A stretch of 6,102 nucleotides of DNA, from positions 3,566-9,667 of the forward strand of contig DARQ01000111.1 of NCBI GenBank assembly GCA_002503395.1, read 5' to 3'. This document shows, piece by piece, positions 1 through 5,822 of this stretch. This DNA comes from Euryarchaeota archaeon UBA60 (GTDB taxonomy: Archaea > Thermoplasmatota > Poseidoniia > Poseidoniales > Poseidoniaceae). The notes under the pieces were generated by a model that made no database searches, was not told where the DNA came from, and saw nothing but the letters and a program-made list of their open reading frames with translations. A program made the position numbers and the translations under genes. Position 1 is the stretch's first letter, and every line of letters begins with the position of its first letter.

Positions 1-354
1 CACCGCGTGATAGAGGATTTCATGCTTCAAGGTGGATGTCCTCACTCATCCGACCCGAACTCTGCGCGCTCCGGAACCGGTGACCCGGGGTGGAAAATCC
101 CATGTGAGTCCTCGGCTCTGGCGCTGAGTCATGACCGCCCAGGATTATTGTCGATGGCCAACGCCGGACCCAATACCGGTGGCTCGCAGTTCTTCCTGAC
201 CACAGTGGTATGCAACTGGCTCGATGGCAAGCATGCAATATTCGGTGAAGTCAGTGCTGGAATGGATGTGGTCAGATCTATCGAGAGTTGTGCCAAGCTC
301 CCGGGTGACCGCCCAGCCACCCCTCAGCAGATTATCAGCCTCGGTAGAGTTTGA
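1..354 (+). CDS. Cyclophilin-type peptidyl-prolyl cis-trans isomerase (3' part, 5' end outside window)
   Basis: Catalyses cis-trans isomerisation of X-Pro bonds and helps proteins fold, here presumably in the cytoplasm. The frame is open from base 1 and ends at TGA 352-354, so 117 residues are visible and the N-terminal strands lie upstream. Seen directly: the first residues HRVIEDFMLQGG match the cyclophilin block FHRxIxxFMxQGG and supply the equivalents of CypA Arg55, Phe60, Met61 and Gln63. SMANAGPNTGGSQFF (about residues 51-65) supplies the Ala101 and Phe113 equivalents. WLDGKHAIFGEV (about 73-84) supplies Trp121 and His126. The active site is therefore complete in the visible part. The stretch between the blocks carries the glycine-rich GTGDPG segment common in prokaryotic single-domain cyclophilins. 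The next gene starts 3 nt after the stop, which suggests an operon with the asparaginase. I see no odd features apart from the truncation by the window edge. Confidence 0.93.
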   Translation, partial: HRVIEDFMLQGGCPHSSDPNSARSGTGDPGWKIPCESSALALSHDRPGLLSMANAGPNTGGSQFFLTTVVCNWLDGKHAIFGEVSAGMDVVRSIESCAKLPGDRPATPQQIISLGRV

Positions 355-357
355 GGG

Positions 358-1350
358 ATGTCAGTGCCGGTTCTGTTGATTCACGGCGGTGCCGGAGGTG
401 ATGGACCGTGGGGAGGTCCGACCAAATTGGACCCGGGGCGAATCGATTGCATGACGATAATCCTACAGGAGGTCGGAAGGGCTCTGGAAAGGGGCGAGAT
501 CAGTGCCTTGCAAGCGGTTACAATCGCGGTGCAGATAATGGAAGATGAGCCGCTCTTCAATGCCGGGCGAGGCTCGGTGCTAGATGCTCAGGGTGATATT
601 TCGATGGATGCCTCGATAATGAACGGGCCAGATGGTGCCGCCGGAGCCTGCGCTGGCCTTAAGAATACCAAACACCCAATTGCTTTGGCAAGACATCTGC
701 TCGATAATGGCTGGCCGGTGATAATGATTGGTGAGGGGGCCGAGGAAGTGGGACGCAAGGCCGGATTGGATATGGTTGAGAGTGATTGGTTGAAAACCGA
801 CTTGCGTCGGGCGCAATGGAGCAAATGGCAAGCAACCAAAGGCCGGCCCGGATCCACCGATGAGGATGATAATGCTCAGTCACCACTCCTCGACCATGAT
901 TCTGAAATTGAACGCGCCCCGGCTGGAACTGTCGGGGCTGTGGCACTCGATGTAGATGGTGAGATGGCGGCCGCCACCTCGAGCGGTGGGATGACCGGGA
1001 AACCCCCCGGCCGTATCGGTGATTCCTGCTTGATCGGCGCCGGCACCTGGGCTGACGGGCGGGTGGCAATTTCCTGTACCGGGATTGGCGAAGCCTACAT
1101 CCGTACCGCCGCAGCAAGACGTTTTTCCGATCTGTACGAACTCACGGATATGACACTTGCAGATGTTGGTGACAGAGTGCTTGAAGAGGTTGCACCTCTT
1201 GGTGGGCGAGGGGGGTTGATTGCCCTTAATTCACACGGCGAGTTCATCCTTCCATTCCATACCACGTTGATGTATAGGGGAGTGTGGGCGAATGGCAGAA
1301 TCACCACCGACATCGGCCCTGATTCGACCCGTGAAAAGGGAAAATCGTAA
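358..1350 (+). CDS. Isoaspartyl peptidase / L-asparaginase, plant-type (Ntn-hydrolase, family T2)
   Basis: Ntn hydrolase predicted to self-cleave into alpha and beta subunits and to hydrolyse isoaspartyl dipeptides and L-asparagine to aspartate. Its 330 residues match the family (E. coli IaaA, 321). Seen directly: N-terminal LLIHGGAGG; FNAGRGSVL and MDASIMNG (about 67-90) of the alpha subunit; a polar, acidic linker (about 160-186); then GTVGAVALD, whose Thr191 corresponds to nucleophile Thr179 of E. coli IaaA and marks the autocleavage point after Gly190. PGRIGD (217-222) supplies the substrate-binding Arg219 and Asp222 equivalents, and SCTGIGE (239-245) supplies Thr241 and Gly242. The position equivalent to IaaA Thr197 is Ser209 (TSSGG instead of the usual TSTGG), a conservative change. 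The ATG at 358 is chosen because LLIHGGAGG follows at once, as in homologues. It sits 3 nt after the cyclophilin stop, with a GAGGG (353-357) too close to work as a normal ribosome binding site, so coupling to the upstream gene is likely. Confidence 0.94.
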   Translation: MSVPVLLIHGGAGGDGPWGGPTKLDPGRIDCMTIILQEVGRALERGEISALQAVTIAVQIMEDEPLFNAGRGSVLDAQGDISMDASIMNGPDGAAGACAGLKNTKHPIALARHLLDNGWPVIMIGEGAEEVGRKAGLDMVESDWLKTDLRRAQWSKWQATKGRPGSTDEDDNAQSPLLDHDSEIERAPAGTVGAVALDVDGEMAAATSSGGMTGKPPGRIGDSCLIGAGTWADGRVAISCTGIGEAYIRTAAARRFSDLYELTDMTLADVGDRVLEEVAPLGGRGGLIALNSHGEFILPFHTTLMYRGVWANGRITTDIGPDSTREKGKS

Positions 1351-1376
1351 GGGCGAGGCGCCACCCCATAGGTAGT

Positions 1377-1381
1377 GAGGG
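1377..1381 (+). promoter_or_regulatory. Shine-Dalgarno site for the fumarase gene
   Basis: GAGGG lies 6 nt before the ATG at 1388, a normal distance for ribosome binding. It supports that ATG as the real start and suggests fumarase is translated independently of the asparaginase. I see no clear TATA element in the 37-nt gap, so read-through from upstream is the simplest transcription model. Confidence 0.5.
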
Positions 1382-1387
1382 AATCGG

Positions 1388-2785
1388 ATGGCCGACGAGT
1401 ATCGCACCGAGAAGGATAGCATGGGCGAGGTGGAGGTTGCCGCAGACCGCTACTATGGGGCGCAGACCGCACGCTCACTCATCAACTTCGACATTGGCGC
1501 GGATATCATGCCTAGTGCGATAATACGCGCCTTTGGAATTCTCAAGCAGGCGGCAGCTGAAGCCAATGTAACCCTAGGCCAGATCGATACTGAACGCGGC
1601 GGCCTGATACAGGAGGCGGCGCAAGAGGTAATCGAAGGCAAACTGGATGACCACTTCCCTCTGCGCATCTGGCAGACCGGAAGTGGTACTCAAACCAATA
1701 TGAATGCCAACGAGGTCATCGCCAACCGAGCGATTGAATTCGCCGGCGGGGAATTGGGGAGTAATGACCCGATTCATCCCAACGATCACGTCAACCGTGG
1801 GCAATCATCCAATGATACATTCCCCACCGCCATGCATATCGCCGCAGCCGAGGAATTGGTCCACACCCTATTACCACAGGTGCGCCACCTACGAGATGCG
1901 CTGGCAGCCAAGGTAGAGAATTTCGCCGGCATCGTCAAAATCGGTCGTACTCACCTGATGGACGCGGTTCCGCTGACCTTGTCGCAGGAATTCAGCGGCT
2001 ACGTGGCGATGCTCGATGCCAACCTGCGGCGAATTGAATTCTCGCTCACCGACATCTATGAATTAGCGCTCGGTGGCACCGCGGTCGGTACCGGCCTCAA
2101 TACCCACGCAGAATTTGCTGATATGGTGGCCAAAGGAATCGCTGAACGCACAGAATTACCATTCACCAGTGCGGCCAATAAATTTGCTCAACTGGCGGCC
2201 CATGATGCAATCGTCGCCGCCTCCGGGTCGCTGAATACCTTGGCTGCCAGCCTGATGAAGATAGCCAACGATATTCGCTGGCTCGGCTCTGGCCCACGCT
2301 GTGGTTTCGGTGAGTTATCACTCCCGGCCAATGAGCCAGGCTCGTCGATAATGCCGGGGAAGGTCAATCCGACCCAAGCCGAAGCGATGACCATGGTCTG
2401 TTGCCAGGTAATGGGTAATCATACCGCCATCACCATCGGAGGAAGTCAAGGTAACTTTGAGTTGAATGTCTACAAACCGATGATGATTCACAACCTTCTT
2501 CACTCGTGCCGAATCCTTTCTGACTCTTGCCGGGCATTTACCGACCGTTGTGTGGTCGGACTTGAAGCAAACGAGGAAAATATCCGCTCCCACCTTGAGA
2601 ATTCACTGATGCTGGTGACGGCGTTGAATAACCACATCGGTTATGATAAGGCCGCACAGATTGCCAAGCACGCCCACGAAAATGGTTTGACCCTGCGCCG
2701 TAGTGCTCTCGAATTGGGAATGTTGACAGAAGACCAGTTCGATGCCTGGGTCAAACCTGAGGACATGACTGGCCAATCTGATTAG
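1388..2785 (+). CDS. fumC: Fumarate hydratase, class II
   Basis: Iron-free, homotetrameric fumarase that interconverts fumarate and L-malate in the TCA cycle, in the cytoplasm. Its 465 residues match E. coli FumC (467). Seen directly: N-terminal EKDSMGEVEVAADRYYGAQT, typical of FumC; GSGTQTNMNANEVIANRA (about 98-115); HPNDHVNRGQSSNDTFP (130-146); GRTHLMDA (187-194) with His189 matching catalytic His188; and the superfamily signature GSSIMPGKVN (318-327) with Ser319 matching the flexible-loop catalytic Ser318. NxNVYKP-type C-terminal helix residues are present as NVYKPMM. The combination TQTNMN plus RTHLMDA plus the FumC-like N terminus favours fumarase over aspartase or argininosuccinate lyase. 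No key residue is missing. The start is the ATG with a well-placed GAGGG. Context: third gene of the plus-strand block. Aspartate made by the asparaginase could enter the fumarate pool only through other enzymes, so a direct pathway link is inference. Confidence 0.96.
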   Translation: MADEYRTEKDSMGEVEVAADRYYGAQTARSLINFDIGADIMPSAIIRAFGILKQAAAEANVTLGQIDTERGGLIQEAAQEVIEGKLDDHFPLRIWQTGSGTQTNMNANEVIANRAIEFAGGELGSNDPIHPNDHVNRGQSSNDTFPTAMHIAAAEELVHTLLPQVRHLRDALAAKVENFAGIVKIGRTHLMDAVPLTLSQEFSGYVAMLDANLRRIEFSLTDIYELALGGTAVGTGLNTHAEFADMVAKGIAERTELPFTSAANKFAQLAAHDAIVAASGSLNTLAASLMKIANDIRWLGSGPRCGFGELSLPANEPGSSIMPGKVNPTQAEAMTMVCCQVMGNHTAITIGGSQGNFELNVYKPMMIHNLLHSCRILSDSCRAFTDRCVVGLEANEENIRSHLENSLMLVTALNNHIGYDKAAQIAKHAHENGLTLRRSALELGMLTEDQFDAWVKPEDMTGQSD

Positions 2786-2925
2786 ACCGGTTCATCAGCC
2801 CCGACTGGCTACAGTGGTAAGTGGGTGATGGCTCTTTTGCAGAGGTTGACAAATGCCGACGCACGGCCGAATAGACTCGCTAACATATTAAGCGGAAGGC
2901 AATGGCCGTCAATTCACCTGTGAAA
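2786..2925 (+). other. Intergenic stretch after fumarase, no gene seen
   Basis: There is no convincing reading frame or tRNA. Some short inverted repeats exist, for example ACGGCC (2861-2866) against GGCCGT (2904-2909), and GCCG/CGGC around ACGCA near 2854-2866. I cannot point to a T-run terminator for fumarase. The stretch could also carry the 3' tail of the minus-strand RNA proposed next to it. Confidence 0.35.
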
Positions 2926-2938
2926 GCAGGATGGGAGA

Positions 2939-2984
2939 GCAGGTAGGGGGGTTTCTTCCGGTTGGGAATCGCCCCTCTACCTGC
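2939..2984. repeat. Long hairpin near the 3' side of the RNA locus
   Basis: GCAGGTAG (2939-2946) is the exact complement of CTACCTGC (2977-2984). The stem continues with four G/C pairs after one G-T position, about 13 pairs in all. Inside is a smaller TTCC/GGAA pairing. The off-pair is a G-U wobble if the plus strand is RNA and a C-A mismatch if the minus strand is RNA, so this hairpin alone would favour plus, against the tetraloop stems. It could be the terminal hairpin of the proposed minus-strand RNA or part of a convergent terminator after fumarase. Confidence 0.6.
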
Positions 2985-3119
2985 CTCCGCTGTGATGGTT
3001 GGCTCCAGTCCGAAGACCTTCGCTTCCCCATCGGGTGGCTCTTTCCACACCGAAGTGCTTCCTGAACCCATGAGATTCCGTCACCCCGAGGGGCTTCTTC
3101 ATCCCATGTTTTGGGATTT

Positions 3120-3139
3120 GACCTGACCGAAGTCAGATC
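3120..3139 (-). other. Eight-pair stem with UUCG tetraloop
   Basis: On the minus strand the arms GAUCUGAC and GUCAGGUC enclose UUCG, giving eight pairs including one U-G wobble. On the plus strand that wobble is a C-A mismatch. This is the clearest single hairpin supporting a minus-strand RNA. Confidence 0.65.
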
Positions 3140-3169
3140 TCCTCCCGAACGGTTTCATTTTCCTACCGA

Positions 3170-3187
3170 AACAAGCCGAAGCTTGTC
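3170..3187 (-). other. Seven-pair stem with UUCG tetraloop
   Basis: ACAAGC and GCUUGU pair perfectly around UUCG on the minus strand. A further G-U pair closes the base only in the minus-strand reading. It differs in sequence from the neighbouring UUCG stems. Confidence 0.6.
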
Positions 3188-3334
3188 GTGCTCTGCGAGC
3201 AAGCCCGCTTTGCACCTGGTCGGTGGATTTTTTCCCCATTTCACCGGCGGATGCTTCTTCCCGAAGGAAGCCCTCTCCTCTCATCAACCTGGATTTGTTC
3301 AGACCGAAGTCTTCCCTCTTCCCCGCTGCGAGCG

Positions 3335-3354
3335 CAGGTCACCGAAGTTTCCTG
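3335..3354 (-). other. UUCG hairpin with purine-rich internal loop
   Basis: Read on minus: CAGG, AA, AC, UUCG, GU, GA, CCUG. Outer 4-bp and inner 2-bp stems flank an AA/GA internal loop, an arrangement typical of folded RNA. It partly competes with CTGCG/CGCAG at 3326-3337. Confidence 0.5.
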
Positions 3355-3463
3355 TCCTCCTGTGGATGTTTGAGCTCTATGCCAGGCATATTCCTCTCCC
3401 ATCTGCAAAGACGAATCTCTTCGCCTAAGTCCGGTCTCAGCCCGGTTTGGGCAACCGACCGGC

Positions 3464-3502
3464 AGTGGGCCTGAAGCTCCCCCTAAGGGTCACTTCACCA
3501 CT
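3464..3502 (-). other. Compound hairpin in the 5' part of the RNA locus
   Basis: Three nested stems stack: AGTGG (3464-3468) with CCACT (3498-3502), TGAAG (3472-3476) with CTTCA (3493-3497), and CCC/GGG (3481-3483 with 3487-3489) around TAA. The first two are separated only by a three-base bulge on one side. An adjacent hairpin region, CCGGT (3431-3435) with ACCGG (3458-3462), holds an inner GCCC/GGGC. Confidence 0.55.
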
Positions 3503-3551
3503 CCATTGAAGCGGCAAAAGTTACGTGGGTGGCGGAGGTCTAAAAACCTTC

Positions 3552-3595
3552 CGAAAATAATGTCTGTTTCCAAGCGAAATCATACAAGTAAAGGG
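3552..3595 (-). promoter_or_regulatory. Possible promoter region for the minus-strand RNA
   Basis: This is an A+T-rich patch between the propeller gene's stop and the first hairpins. Reading minus, CTTTACTTGTATG (within 3581-3593) and CATTATTTTCG (near 3552-3562) are the only TATA-like stretches here; a start about 25 nt downstream of either would fall at the 5' edge of the structured region. Neither is a strong match, and read-through from the propeller gene is possible. Confidence 0.25.
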
Positions 3596-3641
3596 TTGTT
3601 TCCGGTGGAAATAGCGGCGGAGCGCCCACGAAAATAACATC

Positions 3642-4787
3642 TTATTCGCCGCGCAACCGGCGTAATTTTGCCATCATTTCACGACGCTTCTCGGCCGCAG
3701 TGATAAAATCACCAGCGCCTTCACCCTCAGCCTCGGTTTCTTCACCGCTTTTCTCACCATCGACAGCGACGGATAAACGCCGTTGGAATAACTCCAACTC
3801 GATGAGAAAGATATCGCCATTCTCGGTCGCTACAACCGAGAACTGCTCTGAAGTGGCAATGGCGGTTGGAGAACAATTAAATTTGAACTCGGCTATTTCG
3901 CTACCATCCAAAACGTTGCAGACCACTAGGCCGCCACCCATCGCCAATCGATATTGCAACCATGCAGTGGTCGATCCGGCTATGGTCATTCCAACAACAG
4001 CGTCGATTATCGGCCCCTCCAATTGTCTGCTCCAAGATTCTTCTCCAGTCTCTGTGAGTGCCTCAACAATTCCATTTTCCAATCCGAGAAGAAGTCCATC
4101 GGGGGTACAGGCAATGGTCTCAACCGGGTGCTCTCTGGTCGTTACCAGATTTGCTGAGGTGCCATTCCAGCGGCTGATCGAGCCATTTGCATGGCCATAC
4201 ATCTGACTGCTACGACCATCTACGCCACAAGTCACCGGACTCTCATCGCCTAATTCATTCCATTCCATATCACCATTTTCTGATACCAGTAGCAGTCCAC
4301 CTCGTGGCCTGCCAAGGCCGAGCCTGAATTTGCCATCTTGTAGTGAAAGGTGCCAAGGGCGTTCAGAGAATCTTTGAACGTTGAGAATTTCGCCGCTGGT
4401 GGAGTCGATTCGCCAACACGCGCTTTCCATGAAATCACCGTGCTCTATATCGTATACCGAGGAGGTGACGAGAATGTGGTCATTACCGGAATCGAAAATA
4501 ATCGAGTCGGCCGAACCTTCGGTCATAACCTGCCAATCAACCGAACCGTCGGCGCTGTTCACCCGCATCACAAAAAGCCCCGAGGTGAGGAAAATAGCGC
4601 CATCCCGACGCGCCATCTCTTGAATCCGGTCAGGTAATTGCACTGTCCATCTCTGCTCACCATCCACATGCCAGCAGGTCAGACGACCATCCCATCCTCC
4701 GGCATACAGGTGCTCATCGGCAAGATGGAGAGAGGAAGGGCGTTCCCCTAAATCCCGTACCATCCAGGCATAATCCTCGATTTGCAT
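3642..4787 (-). CDS. Beta-propeller (WD40/PQQ-like repeat) protein, cytoplasmic, function unknown
   Basis: 381 residues made mostly of beta-propeller blades. Blade-like motifs seen include LYAGGWDGRLTCWHVDGE (28-44), FVMRVNSADGSVDWQV (about 72-87), GGLLLVSENGDMEW (163-176), MYGHANGSISRW (196-207), LLLGLENGIVEALTETGEESW (about 232-252), GLVVCNVLDGSEI (286-298) and SVVATENGDIFLIELE (317-332), about seven in total, so one closed propeller is plausible. After it comes a low-complexity acidic linker (344-360), then a basic C-terminal helix, KRREMMAKLRRLRGE (367-381), that could bind RNA or another acidic partner (inference). There is no signal peptide or membrane segment, so a cytoplasmic scaffold is likely. 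The ATG at 4787 gives a sensible N terminus; its upstream site is weak. It lies 57 nt after the membrane-protein gene on the same strand, probably one operon. I do not recognise an enzyme active site. Confidence 0.85.
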   Translation of the reverse strand: MQIEDYAWMVRDLGERPSSLHLADEHLYAGGWDGRLTCWHVDGEQRWTVQLPDRIQEMARRDGAIFLTSGLFVMRVNSADGSVDWQVMTEGSADSIIFDSGNDHILVTSSVYDIEHGDFMESACWRIDSTSGEILNVQRFSERPWHLSLQDGKFRLGLGRPRGGLLLVSENGDMEWNELGDESPVTCGVDGRSSQMYGHANGSISRWNGTSANLVTTREHPVETIACTPDGLLLGLENGIVEALTETGEESWSRQLEGPIIDAVVGMTIAGSTTAWLQYRLAMGGGLVVCNVLDGSEIAEFKFNCSPTAIATSEQFSVVATENGDIFLIELELFQRRLSVAVDGEKSGEETEAEGEGAGDFITAAEKRREMMAKLRRLRGE

Positions 4788-4800
4788 ATCGGCCCTGAGC

Positions 4801-4836
4801 CGAGGGTATCCTTGCGAGCAATAAGGCCGACCCTCG
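4801..4836 (-). repeat. Inverted repeat in the gap between the two minus-strand genes
   Basis: CGAGGGT (4801-4807) and ACCCTCG (4830-4836) are perfect complements. A second pairing, TTGC (4812-4815) with GCAA (4818-4821), or alternatively CCTT with AAGG, lies inside. It fills most of the 57-nt gap just upstream of the propeller gene's start. It could be an mRNA hairpin that separates expression of the two genes, a processing site, or an operator. No T-run follows on the minus strand, so it is not a classical intrinsic terminator. Confidence 0.45.
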
Positions 4837-4844
4837 TAAGTTCG

Positions 4845-5822
4845 TCAGCCCTCTCGCTTGGGAATGGCGAATGTCAAGCCGAATCCTAGCAAACCCAAAA
4901 AGCACGACGACCATAGGAAACCAACCGAAAAGAAGGATAATACTGAGGAGATGCGAAGATGGCTGCGCATTCCGCTGCGAAATCCGATAATTGCGAATAT
5001 CAAGGAAAGAAATGATAGCCCTACGAATAGGAAGCCGAGCATCACATAGACTCCGACAGCCCCTGGGTCGAGCAGGGGCTGTTCCATCTCTTCAGGGCGA
5101 TAATCTACTCTAGTCGAGGTGTTGCCGCTCTCCAAAAATGCTGCTTGGTGCTCGGCTTCACTAGGCATCGAGATTTCGATATGAGTAAACCCAACCGGCT
5201 CGAGAAGTAGCGGAGGGGGTGACAATAGCAGGCGGTGAACCATACCTCTGGATTCTCCGGAAGGGGCTGGGGAATAGACTTCGAGAGCGACCATTCCCGA
5301 GGAGAGGTTCTCCAACCGGAAACTCCCGTCCTCCAGCGTCAAGGTCTCGGCCGCCCAATTCTCTGTCGCCGCACTGGTGGTCGGCGTCATCGATATCAAC
5401 ACCGTATGGTTATTCGCCGGCAGACCATCGTAAGTGGTTACAACTCCGGTCAATACCGCCGAGCCATTCGGCGCACTCAAGCCCATCTTCCACACCCATT
5501 CGTGCGGCCGCACCAGACCAGCCTCGGGCTGAGTGTAGTCCCAACCATTGTACAACCCCGATGAGGCAGCAACGATGAGAATCAGTGCGAGGACGCGAGC
5601 GGCCGAGGATACCGGAATGTCCGAGGGCAGCAACAATTCCTTATGGCTGGTTGAAAAGATCAGCTCTTCCTCTTCAGGAAGACCTTGGAGTGGCTCTTCT
5701 GCCGCAGGTTCGGTGACCACTTCCTGGCCGGTGCCCTCCTCGTCGCTCACACCCAGCCGTGAGTGCCATCCACTTTCAACACAACCACTAGAGCGAAATG
5801 AGGCGGGGGGTGTGGCCAGCAT
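4845..5822 (-). CDS. Membrane protein with carboxypeptidase-regulatory-like domain, three predicted helices, function unknown
   Basis: 325 residues from the first ATG. Order of parts: an acidic, proline-rich N-terminal segment (about 25-65); hydrophobic helix VLALILIVAASSGLYNGW (77-94); an extracytoplasmic beta-sandwich region (about 120-220) with the pattern LTGVVTTYDGLPANNHTVLI then TLEDGSFRLENLSSGMVALEV, which resembles CarboxypepD_reg / TonB-plug-like Greek-key domains; then two strongly hydrophobic segments (about 254-280 and 290-320) joined by a basic loop, and a short basic tail. The single soluble domain is likely displayed outside and the N terminus inside. The start is doubtful: the ATG at 5822 abuts the divergent gene's ATG, residues 1-24 look unlike the rest, and GTG at 5750 (Val25, giving 301 residues) is a good alternative. 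It is probably cotranscribed with the downstream propeller gene. The exact function cannot be told from sequence. Confidence 0.82.
   Translation of the reverse strand: MLATPPASFRSSGCVESGWHSRLGVSDEEGTGQEVVTEPAAEEPLQGLPEEEELIFSTSHKELLLPSDIPVSSAARVLALILIVAASSGLYNGWDYTQPEAGLVRPHEWVWKMGLSAPNGSAVLTGVVTTYDGLPANNHTVLISMTPTTSAATENWAAETLTLEDGSFRLENLSSGMVALEVYSPAPSGESRGMVHRLLLSPPPLLLEPVGFTHIEISMPSEAEHQAAFLESGNTSTRVDYRPEEMEQPLLDPGAVGVYVMLGFLFVGLSFLSLIFAIIGFRSGMRSHLRISSVLSFFSVGFLWSSCFLGLLGFGLTFAIPKREG
5805..5812 (+). promoter_or_regulatory. Possible ribosome binding site for the Pcc1-like gene
   Basis: GGGGGGTG ends 10 nt before the ATG at 5823 and resembles a Shine-Dalgarno site (GGAGGTG). It lies inside the N-terminal extension of the divergent membrane-protein frame, which is one reason to doubt that extension. 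Confidence 0.35.

Larger units (their letters stand above)
2926..3545 (-). ncRNA. Putative large structured non-coding RNA, family not recognised
   Basis: The region lacks a credible protein frame but is full of hairpins. Read on the minus strand it has seven C(UUCG)G tetraloops (CCGAAG on plus at 3010, 3050, 3127, 3176, 3261, 3304 and 3342). Each caps a stem of different sequence: 3-8 bp in six cases, and 2 bp plus an outer 4-bp stem in the one at 3342. That points to selection on RNA structure rather than copies of a DNA repeat. In several stems the flanking pair is A-C on plus but U-G on minus, which favours the minus strand. Further stems without UUCG lie at 3101-3117, 3378-3390 and 3464-3502. 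A 13-bp long-range pairing (one bulge) joins 3394-3406 to 2926-2939, which would fold the region into one domain. Bounds are approximate, taken from the outermost structures. I looked for RNase P conserved blocks (GAGGAAAGUC, GGCUUA) and SRP helix 8 sequence and did not find them. It lies downstream of, and on the same strand as, the propeller gene. Confidence 0.55.

Noticed and set aside
659..1117. 152-residue minus-strand frame inside the asparaginase gene
   Set aside because: Arg/His/Pro/Ser-rich shadow of a well-supported gene, with no motif of its own.
2786..2925. tRNA or other small known RNA after fumarase
   Set aside because: No T-loop GGTTCRA block with matching arms was found, and the small inverted repeats do not form a cloverleaf.
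2880..3287. Short minus-strand frames (63 and 62 residues) in the middle region
   Set aside because: They are no longer than expected by chance at this base composition, have no good ribosome site, and run through the UUCG hairpins.
3010..3347. CCGAAG copies as a DNA repeat or CRISPR-like array
   Set aside because: Only the six loop-proximal bases are shared, the spacing is irregular, and the flanks differ and self-pair. This fits RNA tetraloops, not an array or a mobile repeat.
3111..3428. 105-residue open frame on plus across the middle region
   Set aside because: It has no recognisable domain and an unusual composition rich in Pro, Ser, Phe and Arg. It crosses the hairpin cluster, so its residues follow from the stems and loops rather than from protein selection. 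Overlapping short frames in the same region have the same problem.
2926..3545. RNase P RNA or SRP RNA
   Set aside because: The crossing long-range pairings recall RNase P, but I find neither GAGGAAAGUC nor GGCUUA blocks, nor the SRP helix 8 sequence. A divergent member cannot be fully excluded without covariance-model searches.
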